Of a stretch of DNA of 64,000 nt, positions 25,130-37,751 are shown one piece after another. Made by a program: the position numbers and the translations under genes. A model generated the notes under the pieces. It saw only the letters and a program-made list of their open reading frames with translations. It was not told where the DNA came from and searched no databases. Numbering within the stretch: the first letter of the stretch is position 1; each line of letters opens with the position of its first letter. Location: the NCBI GenBank assembly GCA_039619475.1, contig CM077116.1, forward strand, positions 202,825,117 through 202,889,116. Direction: 5' to 3'. The stretch is from Icerya purchasi. Taxonomy: Eukaryota; Arthropoda; Insecta; Hemiptera; Monophlebidae.

Positions 25130-26740
25130 ATCGAGGTTGGCGTATTTCATCCCGAGGAAGGCTCAAAATTCTATAAAATTTTAGGCTGAAAGAAGAGCCC
25201 CTTGGGTTGGTCCGTTATATAGCTAACTATCGCGGAGACTCGCTGTATAATTTCTATGACGAGTACAATCTAGTCATCACAAACACCTCCGGTTTAAGTT
25301 ACCAAAGAGAAGACTTCGGTCCTTAGTATGATCCAGGTGATAAGATCTGAAACCAAATCGATTACATTACAGTCAATGAAAACGTATTCCAGATGGTGAC
25401 AGTTTACCCAGGAGCAAATGTTGGATTAGACCACAACCCGGTGAAAGCAAGAATAAGATTCCGCTGAAAAAAGGCAAAAACAGAAAAGAATATCTAGGCT
25501 AGATACTAACAAATTACGGAACAATTTGTGGTGCAGCGATAAAAATGATTAATAACACATTTCAGCAAGCCTGTCAGGAAAATCCAGATAGAATAACTAC
25601 GATTGCGACAGAAATTCAAAAAAAGTCTATGAGAAAATATGAAATGTAAATAACTCAAGGTCCTGTCACTGTGGGGATGACCGAAGAAATATTGAAATTA
25701 ACGGAACAACGTCGAGGCTTAAAACGAAAAATTTGCAACAATATGGAAAGAAAAACAAGGAGATTAAAAAAAAAAATAGCAAAAAATGATTGGATGGTGA
25801 TGCAGTGTGAAGAGATTGAGTTATTACAAGAGCAACACGATTCAATATGAATTTGTAGAAAAATTAAATAATGTATAGACGCAAAGACCCATGAACAGGT
25901 AAAGCTAATATCTGCCCACCTGGTGAGATATTTTGATGGAAGCAGATGAGAAGATAGAATGCTAGACACAATATATTAAGATTATATATAACAAAAAAAG
26001 TACGAGAACATGACAGCCAATTAACATGAAAAAAGAATATCTTGAGATAAGTGCAACGGGATATTTCTAGGACACAACCCAGGAAAGCTGCAGGTCCAGA
26101 TGTCTGTCGCATTGCTGAAAGAGGAAAATGTGAAAAAACTCACAAGAAAAATTTCTACAAGATCTACAAAAACGGAGAAATTCCAGAATCATGGTTAACA
26201 TTATTTGGCTTCATTGCAATAATCTCTTAAAAAACAAACGACTCCAAATGTGACCATTTCCGGTTGATTAGAGTCACCTCTTGAAGGTGAACTCTTCCGA
26301 GTTAGCCAGCGCAGAATAAGAAAATTCTATGATAATGATCTTGATAAATGCCAATTTTGGGTTAGATAGAGAGACTCTGACAGCAATTAATGTGTTATTA
26401 CAGAAGTGCTCAATAATCAGAGAAAGAATGTCTCTTTGTTTTATCGATTTCGAAAAAACTTTCGATAGGTCCATGGTAAATTCACTGATATCCAGAAGAA
26501 AAAAGGCATGGCCTACACGTAATCCAAAACTTCATCTGAAAACAAGATGTAGTAATTGAGACAAAAAATGTACCGGCAAATAAAATTTCAATCCAAAGAG
26601 GAATAAGACAAGGGGATAATTAATTTATACGCTGATTATATTTTTGTTGAAGCTTTAGAAAATATCGAAATCGGGATTAAAATTAGCGGTAAACTAATCG
26701 ACAATATACGCTACGCGGATGATAAATAGGATTTTAACTT
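25130..26740 (+). pseudogene. RTE-like LINE ORF2, heavily decayed (endonuclease to RT)
   Basis: Broken frames follow the RTE order. The endonuclease C-terminal half is near 25200-25480, with EYNLVITNTSGLSYQ, NQIDYITVN and YPGANVGLDHNPVKARIRF. An RT core is near 26430-26740, with LCFIDFEKTFDRSM, a QRGIRQGD-type turn and NIRYADD at about 26698-26720. Stops and frameshifts are frequent. The intervening linker (25500-26400) is only partly recognisable. It is much older than the 12.5-kb fragment of the same broad family. Confidence 0.78.
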
Positions 26741-26863
26741 GAAATTTTACTTAGTTACTAAAGTGTATTTTTTAAACTGGTAACAAATACTTGTCGGGTG
26801 TGGAAATTTCAATAGGTTTTATTCCCTCGTTTTTTCGGTACAGTCGATATATATATATATATA

Positions 26864-27132
26864 TTAATTACAACGTAATTCTTAGGCTACCCCCCATTCG
26901 AAAAAATGTCCCAATCTTATGTAACGCAAAATGTCTCAAAAAAATGTCCCAATTTAATGTAATATTTGTTATATTTTATAGGATTTCTGTGATTATGTTA
27001 TTATATTCATATGGACGATTTAGAATTACGTTGTAAATTTCGATCATTTTATACAAAGTATAGAAGAGAAAGAGACAGAAATATAAGTAAGAGGGGTCAA
27101 GGGGCGCATTGCGAGGCCAAAATGGTCAAGTT
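26864..27132 (+). mobile_element. TA-microsatellite-associated inverted-repeat element, copy C
   Basis: It starts directly after (TA)n with TTAATTACAACGTAATTC and contains two AATGTCCCAAT-type units. The right arm is ATTACGTTGTAAAT near 27024-27038, followed by the conserved purine-rich tail and GCGAGGCCAAAATGG, then TA-rich sequence again. It is shorter inside than copy B. Confidence 0.78.
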
Positions 27133-27939
27133 AAATATATATATATCTGCGTGTGAGTATTTATTATTTAGGTTCCACGGAAAAAGTTTTAACGATTTAG
27201 ACGAAATTGTTGAATTAGGGGATTTTAATGTTTATAAATCGATTGGTGGTTACATATAATTTTTATAACAGGGCTATTAAGTATTTTTAAATACTTCTAG
27301 AGCGACAGCAACCGGAACAGTTACGCCGTCAAAATAAGAAGTAAGGGGTGTTTTGTTAAATTTTATTACGGTTCGTTGTCGACGAAATAAAGGAAGCGGG
27401 AAATTAGAAAAGCAGTTGAAGAAATGAAAGAGGGATGTGAAATGAATTTCACTGTACGGTGAGCAAGTTTTGTAAGAAACTAGAAGAGGGAGCGAGTCGT
27501 TCAGGTGGAAAAAAAAGGGGAGCTTGAAAAAAGTTTCAGGTAGGGTCATCGTTGCATGCGAAAAACGATGGGGTTATTCGAATGAAACGGATTCGACAGG
27601 TTAGAAAAACGAGAAAACCTATAGTTGAGAAAGATAAAAGGCTAATGTCAAGGGTAAAAATGTTACGTAGTGCATGAAGTGTTTTTGGTGTTTTTTTTTC
27701 TTTTTTATTTCCATCCGGTTAGCACTACGGTTCCAGCATTATTTAATCAGTTGCGTTGCTTCCCCATGCAATTAAAGAAGCGGTGCGGGACTCGTTGTTA
27801 TATTAAAAAAATGATATAAACCAAAAAAGGAAAAAAAAAAAATAAACACGCCAAAGTTGGTTAACCATAAGGAATAATTCCGAATAACTTTCTGTTTGGC
27901 GTAGAAAAGTGCATTAAGAAAACACGGATGTTATGGGGG
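27133..27939. other. Unassigned DNA
   Basis: No feature recognised. Confidence 0.4.
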
Positions 27940-28215
27940 AGATCATCATAGTCGCGGGCTCGTTCCGAGCATCGCGAGGTTATGAGTAATTTTAGTTGTT
28001 CCGTACAATCTGCGCAATTGATCGCCATCTATCCGTATCTTGGGCGCATCCTAACATTCGCTGCAGTGAGCTGGCCCTAGTGATCACTTTGATCTTGTCC
28101 ACATACCGGGTTGGCGGTCTTCCTTTTACGAGCCTCAACCATGCCTAATACTATCAACTTTTCTAAATTATTCCGTCGCATGATATGACCAAAGAAAGTG
28201 GCGATGCGCAGTAGT
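27940..28215 (-). pseudogene. RTE-like LINE 3' end, minus strand
   Basis: The minus strand reads ATFFGHIMRRNNLEKLIVLG from about 28205, then, after frameshifts, PPTRYVDKI- and RWRSIAQIVRNN-like residues typical of the RTE-type C-terminus. It is a 5'-truncated relic. Confidence 0.68.
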
Positions 28216-31001
28216 GTAAAACTGAGAATGTACAATAAATCGAAAAGTGCTCGTTTCCGTAATGGGAAAAAGGAAATCAGCTGTAAACTGTAGTTGTAAG
28301 CAAAAATATGTTTTTGGAAGCAGTGACTTTACAAAAGATGTTTACATACGTTTACAGTAGTACAATTAATAATGTAATTTAAAAGCATTGCGTAGCTGTA
28401 GACATACTGAATCAATAGAAATCACGATTTTAATATTGAAGTTCACTTTTTACAAAATTACTGTAGTTTATAGAGCATATAATAAAATGAATTTATCCAT
28501 AACGTCGAAGAGGGAGCTAGATGAACCTTTTGCTAATAGACGTGTGTAACGGTAAGAAAAGCAAATAGCGAATGGGCGTAAAGGCGAGTTAAATTTCCAT
28601 CGTAAAAAGTACTACCTTTACGAGGTTGGTCGGTGAATAGCATAGTTAAAATAGTGGAAAAATTCAAGCCTAGAACAGCTAGGTGCAAACGAGAAAATAA
28701 AAACTGCAAAGGTATAGATCTTAAACAGCGTTACATCCATGAATTTAAAACGAATTTTAAAATAAAATTGCGCGCGCGGCTGACCTTTCCCCTCTTAGTC
28801 AATTGTTGAAGTGTAAAAGCGACAAACAGACCAAAAAATGTATCATGCTAATTTGTTCCTTTGAAAAACTATTTTTTCCTTTTGATCACGTTAATATAGC
28901 TTTGCTCAAAACCAATACGAATGGGAAGAAATAGCAATCGATTACTGATAGAATGAAGGAACTACGAGGAAGAGTAACGGTCAGAGAAGGAAATGACAAG
29001 AGCTATAAACGTATAGCGCAGTAGGAAATATAGAGCTTAGAATAAAAACTGTTTAGTTGAGAAATGCGGCTGAAAAAGCACAGAAAACTTCATCGTTCGG
29101 GTGATAATGGAAAACTAAAATGTTACAGGGAAAATGGAAAGCGGGAAAGAAGAGTAGGATTAAGCGGTGAATTATTTGAGACGATAACGAAACACCGAAG
29201 TAAAGGAAAATGATAAAACCGACCACCGCGGGTAGGTTAAAAATTCATTAGGCAGACAGGTAGAAAGATAATTAAGGAAAAGACGAAACATAGAAGTCAA
29301 ACCGGAATCTGGAATGGAATATTTTACGAAGGAAATTCGAACCTGGGATTTTGGAAGAGGAAGCATCGAGCAAGCAACAACTCGAGCCAATTTCGTTGTT
29401 CTCTATTCCTACATAATTCGAGTTATCCGACAAAACAAACTGGTGTAGTTAGAACGTGGAAAAGAAGAGAGATTATAGGTGAGAGAATGCGAAGAATGAT
29501 AAAGTTGCCGGGAAGAGTGTGAGGAAGAGGCGTATAGTTTGAAGGGCGCTACGGTCTAATCAAATAATTCGAGCAAGAGCGAAGAGAGAAAACATAAATA
29601 ATAGAACGTAGGATTGTAAATATTAAGGTGAAAGAAGGGGGTGGTCGATAAGATTCGGAGACGGTTCAAATTTCAGCACGGCTTATCCCTACCAGTAGTA
29701 ATGATGGAAATAGCGAATTAACGGAGTCACATGAAATAGCTGCGTGAGATCTTTAGAAAGATACGCGAGGTTTGCAAAAGTTAAAGCTTAGGAAACGAGA
29801 TTACATCAGGCAAGCAGGAAGTGAAACGTAAAAAGTAGCAAGTTTGCTCGGCGTTAAACGTCAGTTCTTCTTAATAAAGAGATAGAATCGGAGTTTAGAA
29901 GGCATCAACGTTAATAAGGGTGTTTGGTATCGGAAATTGGATTTACCGATGATTGAGTAGTGCCCGTAAAATTTCATGATCGTTACAGTTGACTCTTTGC
30001 ATACGCACAACTACACACTTAAAGAGCTTTCGAAAAAACTAAACGACTCTGATTTGTGTGAAGATGATGCTGAAAATTCGTAAGAAGCCAGTATTAGTTA
30101 ATTAAAAATTAAAAGTCGCAAAAGCGCTGGAAAGGGTAATTTCGTTATTTCATTTTTTTCAAGAGGGAGAGAGAGAGACTCGTAATTTAGTTTACCGATC
30201 AATTTCTGCAAGAAAACCGTCTTCAAAATTTTAAAATATCTCGTACAGAGTCCGATTGAACAAAAAAAAAAGAAACCCCAATAAAATCTAAATTTAAGAA
30301 CTGCCAGAAAATGTTCATTTGTCTTCTAGTATAATGTAATACATTTTGTATTTTTTTGAAGTATATCCAATTTAACGATTTAAATACGGTGCAACTTCTT
30401 CGTATATTAATACTGCTAGGAGTAGACTCATTTCACGCCCTTCTCCAAAATTGTTAAACAGTTCTTGCACGGGAGTAAATATATTAAACGAGCCAGTAAC
30501 TGTCGGTTGAAATTATAAGGTAATAATGGCATTACTAAATTTTTTTAAAGCGAATTTTTTTTTTTTTTTTTTGTTCGTTGCCGTTGGATCAGTTTTAAAA
30601 CATCGCTTAGCAAGGGAATAAACGACTGATAGTTTTAAAAAAAATCCTGATGTAAATTCTGTTTTTACATAGCGGGTGAGAAAATATTATTTTTATATCC
30701 CCAATTCTCTCGGTATTAATTTAATATTTTGTAAAAGATGAAGAGATGAAGAGTAGCAAAGTGAACTTTTTAAGCATCTTACAACCCTACAGAGTCTTTA
30801 AACAGCTCCACAGTTGGTTATTTTTCCTAGAATTCCTCTGATGCGCACTGAAAATATTAAAAATTATCATTCGCACCGTATAATGTCCACGGTAGATTTT
30901 CTTTTTTAAAAAAATCATATAGTATAATTAAATAATTTAAAAAAAAAAAACATCTATCGTTTTTTTTTTTTAACTTCAATTTACAGACTTTTAAACACAA
31001 T
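28216..31001. other. Unassigned DNA, partly purine-rich
   Basis: No gene recognised. The plus strand is purine-rich at about 28880-29920. (GA)n at about 30163-30178. Poly(T) near 30552. Confidence 0.4.
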
Positions 31002-31014
31002 TAACTCTTATAAG

Positions 31015-32846
31015 TCGAGGTGAATTTATTAATAAAATACAAAGCGCACTGCAATCAACAATAAATGTATTGGAAAAATGGGCGAACTATAAGGGATTAC
31101 GTTTTTCTACTGAAAAAAACACAAGTTATCAACTTTCACAGGAAAAAAAACGTATCAACCAATATAGCTCAAAATATACGATAAACAAATCACACACAGG
31201 CCAGTCAAGCTAAATTTCTGGGAAACTTGACGAAAGATTAACATGGAGTATTCGAATATAAAACTTGTCAAACAGCGGAGTAACTAAACATCCTGAAAAA
31301 ACTATCCACAACCAATTGGGGCAAAGACAGAAAGTGAATGATGCGAATTTACTATAGCCACATCAGATCAATCATAGACTTCGGATCAATTGTACCGTAT
31401 TTACTCGCGTAATTTACGCACTTTTTTGCCGTTTATAACCTGCCAAAAAAGGGGGTGCGTAAATTACGCGGGGAATCAGATCAAGCGGGTTATATGTGTG
31501 TATTTCAGAATTACCTCTTGCCTAAACAAAACACTGATTAAGTGAAATCAGTTACCTTTATTTCGAAAAATTTATTTATGCAATAATAGGTGTAACTACA
31601 TTAGGGTAATTTATAAATTTCGAGTACCGGTAATTTACTTCTAAGAAATTAGACTTGGTCTAGTAATGTTGAACCTATTAACGTATTTTAATAACGCAAA
31701 AATACGGTTTATATTATTTCTCCGAAAAAATGTGTGCAAAAATTAGGGGATGCGTGAATTACACGAGGGCATAAATTACGCGAGTAAATATGGTATATAC
31801 GAGTGTCAACAAGAAACAACTAAAAAAACTTAATCCAATCCAAAACCAAGCGATACGATTACGTATAGGAGAGCATTTAAAACGAATAAATAGCCTACAC
31901 GTAGAAACTGGAGTAATACCGCTGAGTCAGAGGAGAGACCTTCTAGCCTTGAAATATTACACGAAAATATCGGCAAATAACGTGCACCCTAACCATTATA
32001 AAAAACCTTCCATTTACCTCTGGAGAACCAGTATTATATGCACCCTTTGGGAAAACTTTGTCGTCATGTAATGAACAAATATGCGAGATTGAAGACGCAG
32101 AAATTAGAAGACTGGAAGATAGAACCGAAAAAACCCAACGTGATAAAACACAACCAAATTGAAAAAAATAAATGAGAAAATAAACTTGAAAATGCAGACA
32201 AAATGGAGCGAGGCAACAAGTAGCAAACTGAGAAGAAAAATTAAAAAAGAATATCGCCAATGGAACGCATCCACCAGAGAAAATAGAAGAGAGGAAATTG
32301 TATTATCAAGACTGAGGAGAATTGGTCATTCCGGGATCACGCACTTTGATAACAGAGGGAACAGTAACAAAATGCAACAATTGCAACACTATGTTAACAA
32401 CGAGACACATACTATTATTATAGAATGTCCAAGATACGCAAAGGAAAGATTTGAATGCATGGGACGACCACTCGAAGAAGATATGATTCTAGGTAACAAT
32501 GAAGAAAATGTCCAGAAACTAATCAAATTGATTTGAAAAAAATCAATAGTTTAATATAGTTATTGATCGTTTGTAGTTTTTTCACTAGTCATTTACACTT
32601 GCTAAATCTTTTTCTTTGTTATTTATCGAAGTGTGTTATATCCTTATATAGGCTGCAAAATAGTTTTTGTTCGTTTATTGATTTTTTTCCGCCTGTTATT
32701 GTTGATCTACACTTGTTATTATTAATTACTTACCTTTATTATTATCAAAATGTTATTCTATACTAGATACATTGTTAATATGTTTAGTCGACGCAAATGA
32801 CCAAGACGTCGAGCGTCGCAAAATAAAAATAAATATATATATATAT
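31015..32846 (+). mobile_element. I-like LINE, 5'-truncated, with 12-bp target duplication
   Basis: The target duplication AACTCTTATAAG lies at 31003-31014 and 32847-32858. The element begins in the RT thumb (ALQSTINVLEKWANYKGLRF), continues through IRSIIDFGSIV, is interrupted by a TA-flanked element, and resumes with KKQLKKLNPIQNQAIRLRIG. The C-terminus (32159-32536) has EIVLSRLRRIGHSGITHF and a degenerate HIIIECPRY knuckle. The 3' UTR ends in the pattern GTCGACGCAAATGACCAAGA, ...GTCGCAAAATAAAAATAAATA, common in I-like elements. Several frameshifts are present. Confidence 0.88.
31395..31793. mobile_element. TA-duplicating miniature element inside the I-like LINE
   Basis: The 399-bp element has inverted ends CCGTATTTACTCGCGTAATT and its near-complement at the right, flanked by TA at 31393-31394 and 31794-31795. 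Removing it with one TA restores the LINE frame (IV then YTSVNKK). TA duplication and ends of this style fit the Tc1/mariner-pogo superfamily. No transposase is encoded. It inserted after the LINE did. Confidence 0.9.
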
Positions 32847-32858
32847 AACTCTTATAAG

Positions 32859-33059
32859 CCTAACAAGGAAGGATAAGTTGCGGGGGAGAACCAGTCAACC
32901 CCTTAGTTCGTCAAAAAAAGGTTAAATGTACTTACGCAACAATCACACGCGTCGCCGAATGAATAAGGACACTTCTTAGAGGCGCACCAACGGTTTCGAC
33001 ATGTAACAATTAAACAAAAAACAAAAAAAACGCCGATCAACCGATAACGGGAAAAATTA
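32859..33059. other. Unassigned DNA
   Basis: No feature recognised between the LINE and the GC-richer block. Confidence 0.4.
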
Positions 33060-34380
33060 ATTGAACGTCATTTTACGCGCAACGGATTATTTCTCAACAG
33101 CGTTGTTGTTATCTCGATAAAATTTTTCTCGTCACTTTTACGATAAATCGGTGAAAATTTTTCGCGAAAAGGTTCACAGCGCGCAAATGCGAATTCGTAA
33201 TAAGAGGTCGGAAGGAGGAGTGCGTCGGCAGCCTTTAGAGGTGCAGTTCTTCTGACAACTAGTTCGTGAGGGAGACGGCGTTGGCTGACTGATAGAGGCA
33301 CAAGTCAGGTACGAACGATTCGTGCAATGCGCCAACGCGAGTGGAAAACTAGGGTAAGTCGAACGGCCCCACGGCTCCGCCAGCGCTCATTATCACTGCC
33401 ATCGTCATTATGATTATCATTATGATTAAGCCATAGTTGGTTGATTACGACGTCTCCGCTCTGGCATTGTGCTGGAGAGAAAATAACAACAACTGGAAAT
33501 TCGCTAACAACAACGACAACAACAACAATAACAACGTGGCGGCGGCACGTTCTTCGTGATATACAGCTCCGTAGCGCTGTCGCTATGCCTACTGCCGGCG
33601 ACTGCGCGCCGTTGAGGCTGTTGATGATTGCCAGCTACTGCCGCGGCGAGGTCCCGCCGGTCTCGCGTCATGTCCGTTAAATCGAAAAGTAATACACACG
33701 ACACCGAAGATAGACAGACACAGACGGACAGACAGATAGACAAACGGAGAATCGCGCTACGTCGTGCGCTAATGTGTTTCTGGCCCAATTATACCCCAAA
33801 CTCTTTACGAGAGATGAGCGTTTCCAGAGATTGATACCGACGTGAAGACGCAGAATTGCCGCTCGCTAGTACCGTGTAATGGGACGTTCAATAACCGTAA
33901 ATAATAATGAAAAGCGGAAATACACCACCACCAGCAGCAGCAGCAGCAGCTGCAGCTGTCGCCGACGTTGTTGCGAGGAAAGCGCCTGGTTCGAGCGACG
34001 GCACCGCGTCCGAATCCACATTCCTCGTCCACGGCTCGCAACGGTCTCCGATTATAACCATCGACCAAAACCCTATCATCATCATGAAAGTAGTCGTCAG
34101 CGGTATCCGTCGATCTTCTGCAGTCGAAGGAAATGACCAGAACAACGCGATTCAAAAGTATACATTTAACAGGTGTGTGTAGGCAAGCGATAGTGCTGGC
34201 GGCGCGCGTACGCACATATAGACGGCTTTTCTTCAGCCACCGAAGTCCAATTAATTGCTGTTCCACTGATAACCGCGATGCGCCAAGCTGATCTACTGCT
34301 TAGCTCCGGCGTGTTGACTCGTTACAGTTTCATCCATTAACCATCAATCACGGATTGTTTCGCGCTGGACGTAAGAGTTT
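33060..34380. promoter_or_regulatory. GC-richer block, possible promoter / first-exon region
   Basis: About 1.3 kb is visibly richer in G+C and CpG than the surrounding AT-rich DNA. It contains (CAA)n near 33487-33535, (CAG)n near 33927-33951 and candidate splice donors (CAAGTCAG|GTACGA near 33301-33315, and CTAGG|GTAAGTC near 33349-33358). In AT-rich insect genomes such blocks often mark promoters and 5' exons. I see no confirmed gene attached to it. Confidence 0.35.
33907..34172 (+). CDS. Candidate first coding exon (weak)
   Basis: The frame from ATG at 33907 begins MKSGNTPPP, then a run of alanines encoded by the CAG/GCAGC tract, then KAPGSSDGTASESTFL- and further residues to an AG|GTGTGTG donor at 34172/34173. 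The A/T-rich bases before the ATG (AATAATA) suit an insect start. The rest of such a gene would lie downstream, and I could not find its next exon. The alanine run and lack of any domain mean this could equally be chance coding in a GC-rich, triplet-repeat region. Minus-strand ORFs also cover the block. Confidence 0.25.
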
Positions 34381-37300
34381 CTCGCTTAGTTTTTCATCTC
34401 TCCCCTCTTGTGCCTTGACCGCGTTCAGAGTTTTTGCAACGAGAATCGCTTATTCCGCAATTTACAAATTCTATTAATTTCGTCATTATTCTACCGTTGG
34501 CGAGAGTGTGTGTAATTCGACCAAATTGAGTCATTCTTCGAAAGAATTGTAAGTTTTCAAAATTATGTTCAGAACGTAACTTTTTCCATTCTACTACTTG
34601 TAAGAAAACATTCAAAAGCAACCAAAAAAAAAATTACTACTAGGTTTCTGTAAAATTTGAAAATTCGAAATTGACATTTTTTCGCAAACAATCAGTTCAG
34701 TGTTCATTTTTTCCCTTGTTTTTTGTTGTTTTTTTTTTTTTCTTTCAATAACACACTTTTGAATCGTGCGAAACTGATGTTTCAAACGGCTGTACGACGA
34801 CTTGTTTATTTCGTAATATTTCAAATTTATTATGAAAACTATTCATCGGATGAGTTTCAAACTCTGTTCGCAACGACATAGATTAACAGGAAATGCGGAA
34901 CGGTTAAATATATTATTATTAAAATAAAAACACTAACATGTTGCGCGGTAACGAATTCGCTACTATTCGTTACCACGAAGTAAGCTGATGTTTGTTTTTA
35001 CTGTGATAATAAATTTTTGTACAGTTCTGCGATCGTGTTTTCTTTTTAAATTGTACCGAATAATAACAGAAATGGCTCAATCGCATTGTTTTAATAATTT
35101 TTTTTTGAACTTCCCTTTGAAAAACGAACTCCAACCTGAAAATAGAATTAGTAGAAATTTTAATGCGGATAATTCGACACTTTACCGCTAAAATCATCTA
35201 GCTATCGATTTAAATTTACGACACTGGTTTGAACATGTCGATAAGCCGGTCACGAGTTTAAATTGTTGTTAAACGAAGCAATAATTACGCAGCGATTAAA
35301 TTAAATTCGTATGTTCTTCTTTGTGACATTTAATGAGAGGTATTTGACCCACTTTCAGTACTGAAATACTCTCTACCTTTAATTCGCTTACCCTTTCTGC
35401 TATCTAAATATTTTCATACACCCCGTCTGAGTACACTTATACTCCTAAATAATCTTCCTTCTTCCTCAAGTGATTCCGTTATTTTCACGCGTTCCTTGAT
35501 AATTGTTGGACTACCCATCGTTGGATTTTTTTTCAAAGGCATTAGCCATCTGCTGGCCCGAAGTTTTAAGAGAGGGGAAGATTAGCAAAAATTATCACCG
35601 TAAATTTTCGAATTCAGAACATTGCGGTGCATTTAAAAGAAGAACGATGACACGTTATATAATGTTACGGAATGTAAGGAATAATAGAAACTTTAATTAT
35701 AGCCAGCTTGAGATTGCCATTTCGGAAGGAAATGATTATAATAAATGTCAGTACTGATTAACGTCACAATTAAGTGAAACGAGGTTATAATTACTAAATA
35801 TTTGACGTAATTAGAATTTGTTTTTTTTTTTTTTTTTATGTGGTCTTTTAACTACATAAATCAATTGATTTTAGCTCGATGCGCGCATTAAACTAATAAA
35901 TAAATCGCAAAATTCCATAGATAACAGAAATTAGAGTAGATTTTTTTTTAAATATTTCGTAATCAAATACGGAAGAAAGTATTTAAAAATGTTTTATTTT
36001 ATTATTCCGATTATATATTGATTGAGAATTAAATTTAAATTATTAAATATAAAAGAAATAAATTATACCGCGAACTAATTTAGTCTCAAACACGTTTTTA
36101 TCTTTCGAAGAATGTCTTCTTACAATGGAAGTTGAAATACGTGAATAAATAGTGTTCTGCCTTTTGTTTTGTAAAACTTTAAAATGGCTTTAATTTAATA
36201 TTCGCGTTGCAAAGTACACGATGATTAGACAATATTCTTTGAGGATGAAAACGTTGTGTACAAGAAACGGGACGGCACTGCGATAATTAAACGTTGATAA
36301 AAAAGTGAATAGTAATAAGCGCCTATAAAAGTTTATTTAATTTTTAGCCGTGTACTCGATTTCTTATATTCAATATTGCAATTATCATTAGAATAACGAT
36401 TAGAGAAAACACGATAATATCTGCGGAATATAAAGATTCGCTTGATAATGATAATAACCACTCTGCCCGGCTATAGCCACATCGCTGATGGATAGTGGGC
36501 TGTCGTTAAACAATTGTATCTTTTGATGTCCAGAATGACAGGTGAAATCTTCTCCTATTGTTTTTCGTTTCGTTTAAGAAGTTCAACTGCAAGGATGTTG
36601 CTCTTTGATTTATGAAGTAACGAAAATGGTGTCGCAAAGTTATTGGAACCGGCCTAGCAGTCTGCACAATATTATTTCTTATTTAAGGTTGAAATAGCCT
36701 TTTCGAATGTTACTTTTTAAATTCTCAGTTGAAAAAAAAAATATATACATATACAAGTATAATAAATTCAAGAAATACTTCAATGTCGCATATTTACTTT
36801 GCAGTTAGGACCAAATGCTACACATTTTTTAAACAAATGCAAAAAAGTCACTGACAATTTTGCAGATTATTTGTCATATATATATATATATATATATACG
36901 GTAATGTACTTAAACCACTTTTCGATGGTGGGGTGGGTGGTAAAAAAAAAAAAATTGAGTGATGAAACAACAAGAATATTAAAAGGTAATTTTTACGTTT
37001 TTAAAATCTAGTACCGCTTTTTTTAAGATACACTAATAAACAGCCATATGACAAATTGCAGTTGCTAACAAAATCTAAATTATGTCAAATTTTCGTTTTT
37101 TTTTTTTTTTTTTTTGTAATAAAAATTTACTTTTAATAAACTGAATTGTGTGCACTGACTTCCGGAATCCGTTAATACTTTTTTTGTGCACTCTCATGCG
37201 AGTTAAAATGCTGATAGCATGAAAAATGAAACAAATATGATTAGCAATAATCTTTCCGATAGTCCGCCTGAATTTCAAATTTATTGCGTTAGTGAGAAAA

Positions 37301-37668
37301 CGAGAATTGTCTCGGCGTGAAAAATAAAACCTTTATTTGTTATTTAGTATAAAAAAAAAAGTAAAAAAAATATTTCACACTGAACTTTTTTCCCTTGCTA
37401 TAAATCGATAAAAAAAAAACAAAAAATGACGCGGTTATTTTATAAATAAAACATAATTGAACATGAATGAAAAAGGCAAATTATTTCGCTTATAACCCAG
37501 TATACGTATCACTTCAAAAAACAATTCCATTACAGTGCAAGTATAATAAATATAATTTCGCCCCTCAAACTGTACCGTTCTGAGCAGTTGCTCATTTTTC
37601 TGTGATCAAATCTCTCCAAAATTTGGCGAATGAGGGCTGAACTCCAACGTCGCAAAAGTACGCCACTG
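34381..37668. other. Unassigned AT-rich DNA
   Basis: No gene recognised. A (TA)n tract lies at about 36876-36898. Poly(T) runs occur near 34726, 35820 and 37100. Confidence 0.4.
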
Positions 37669-37686
37669 TATATATATACATACATA

Positions 37687-37746
<60 letters not shown>
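37669..37746. repeat. (TA)n microsatellite
   Basis: About 78 bp of nearly pure TA repeat with a short ACATACATACC interruption, ending at the left boundary of the next element. Confidence 0.93.

Positions 37747-37751
<5 letters not shown>

Noticed and set aside
33805..34266. 153-codon minus-strand ORF across the GC-richer block
   Set aside because: It contains runs of Cys and Trp from the complement of the CAG/CCA repeats and no domain; an artefact of triplet repeats read antisense.
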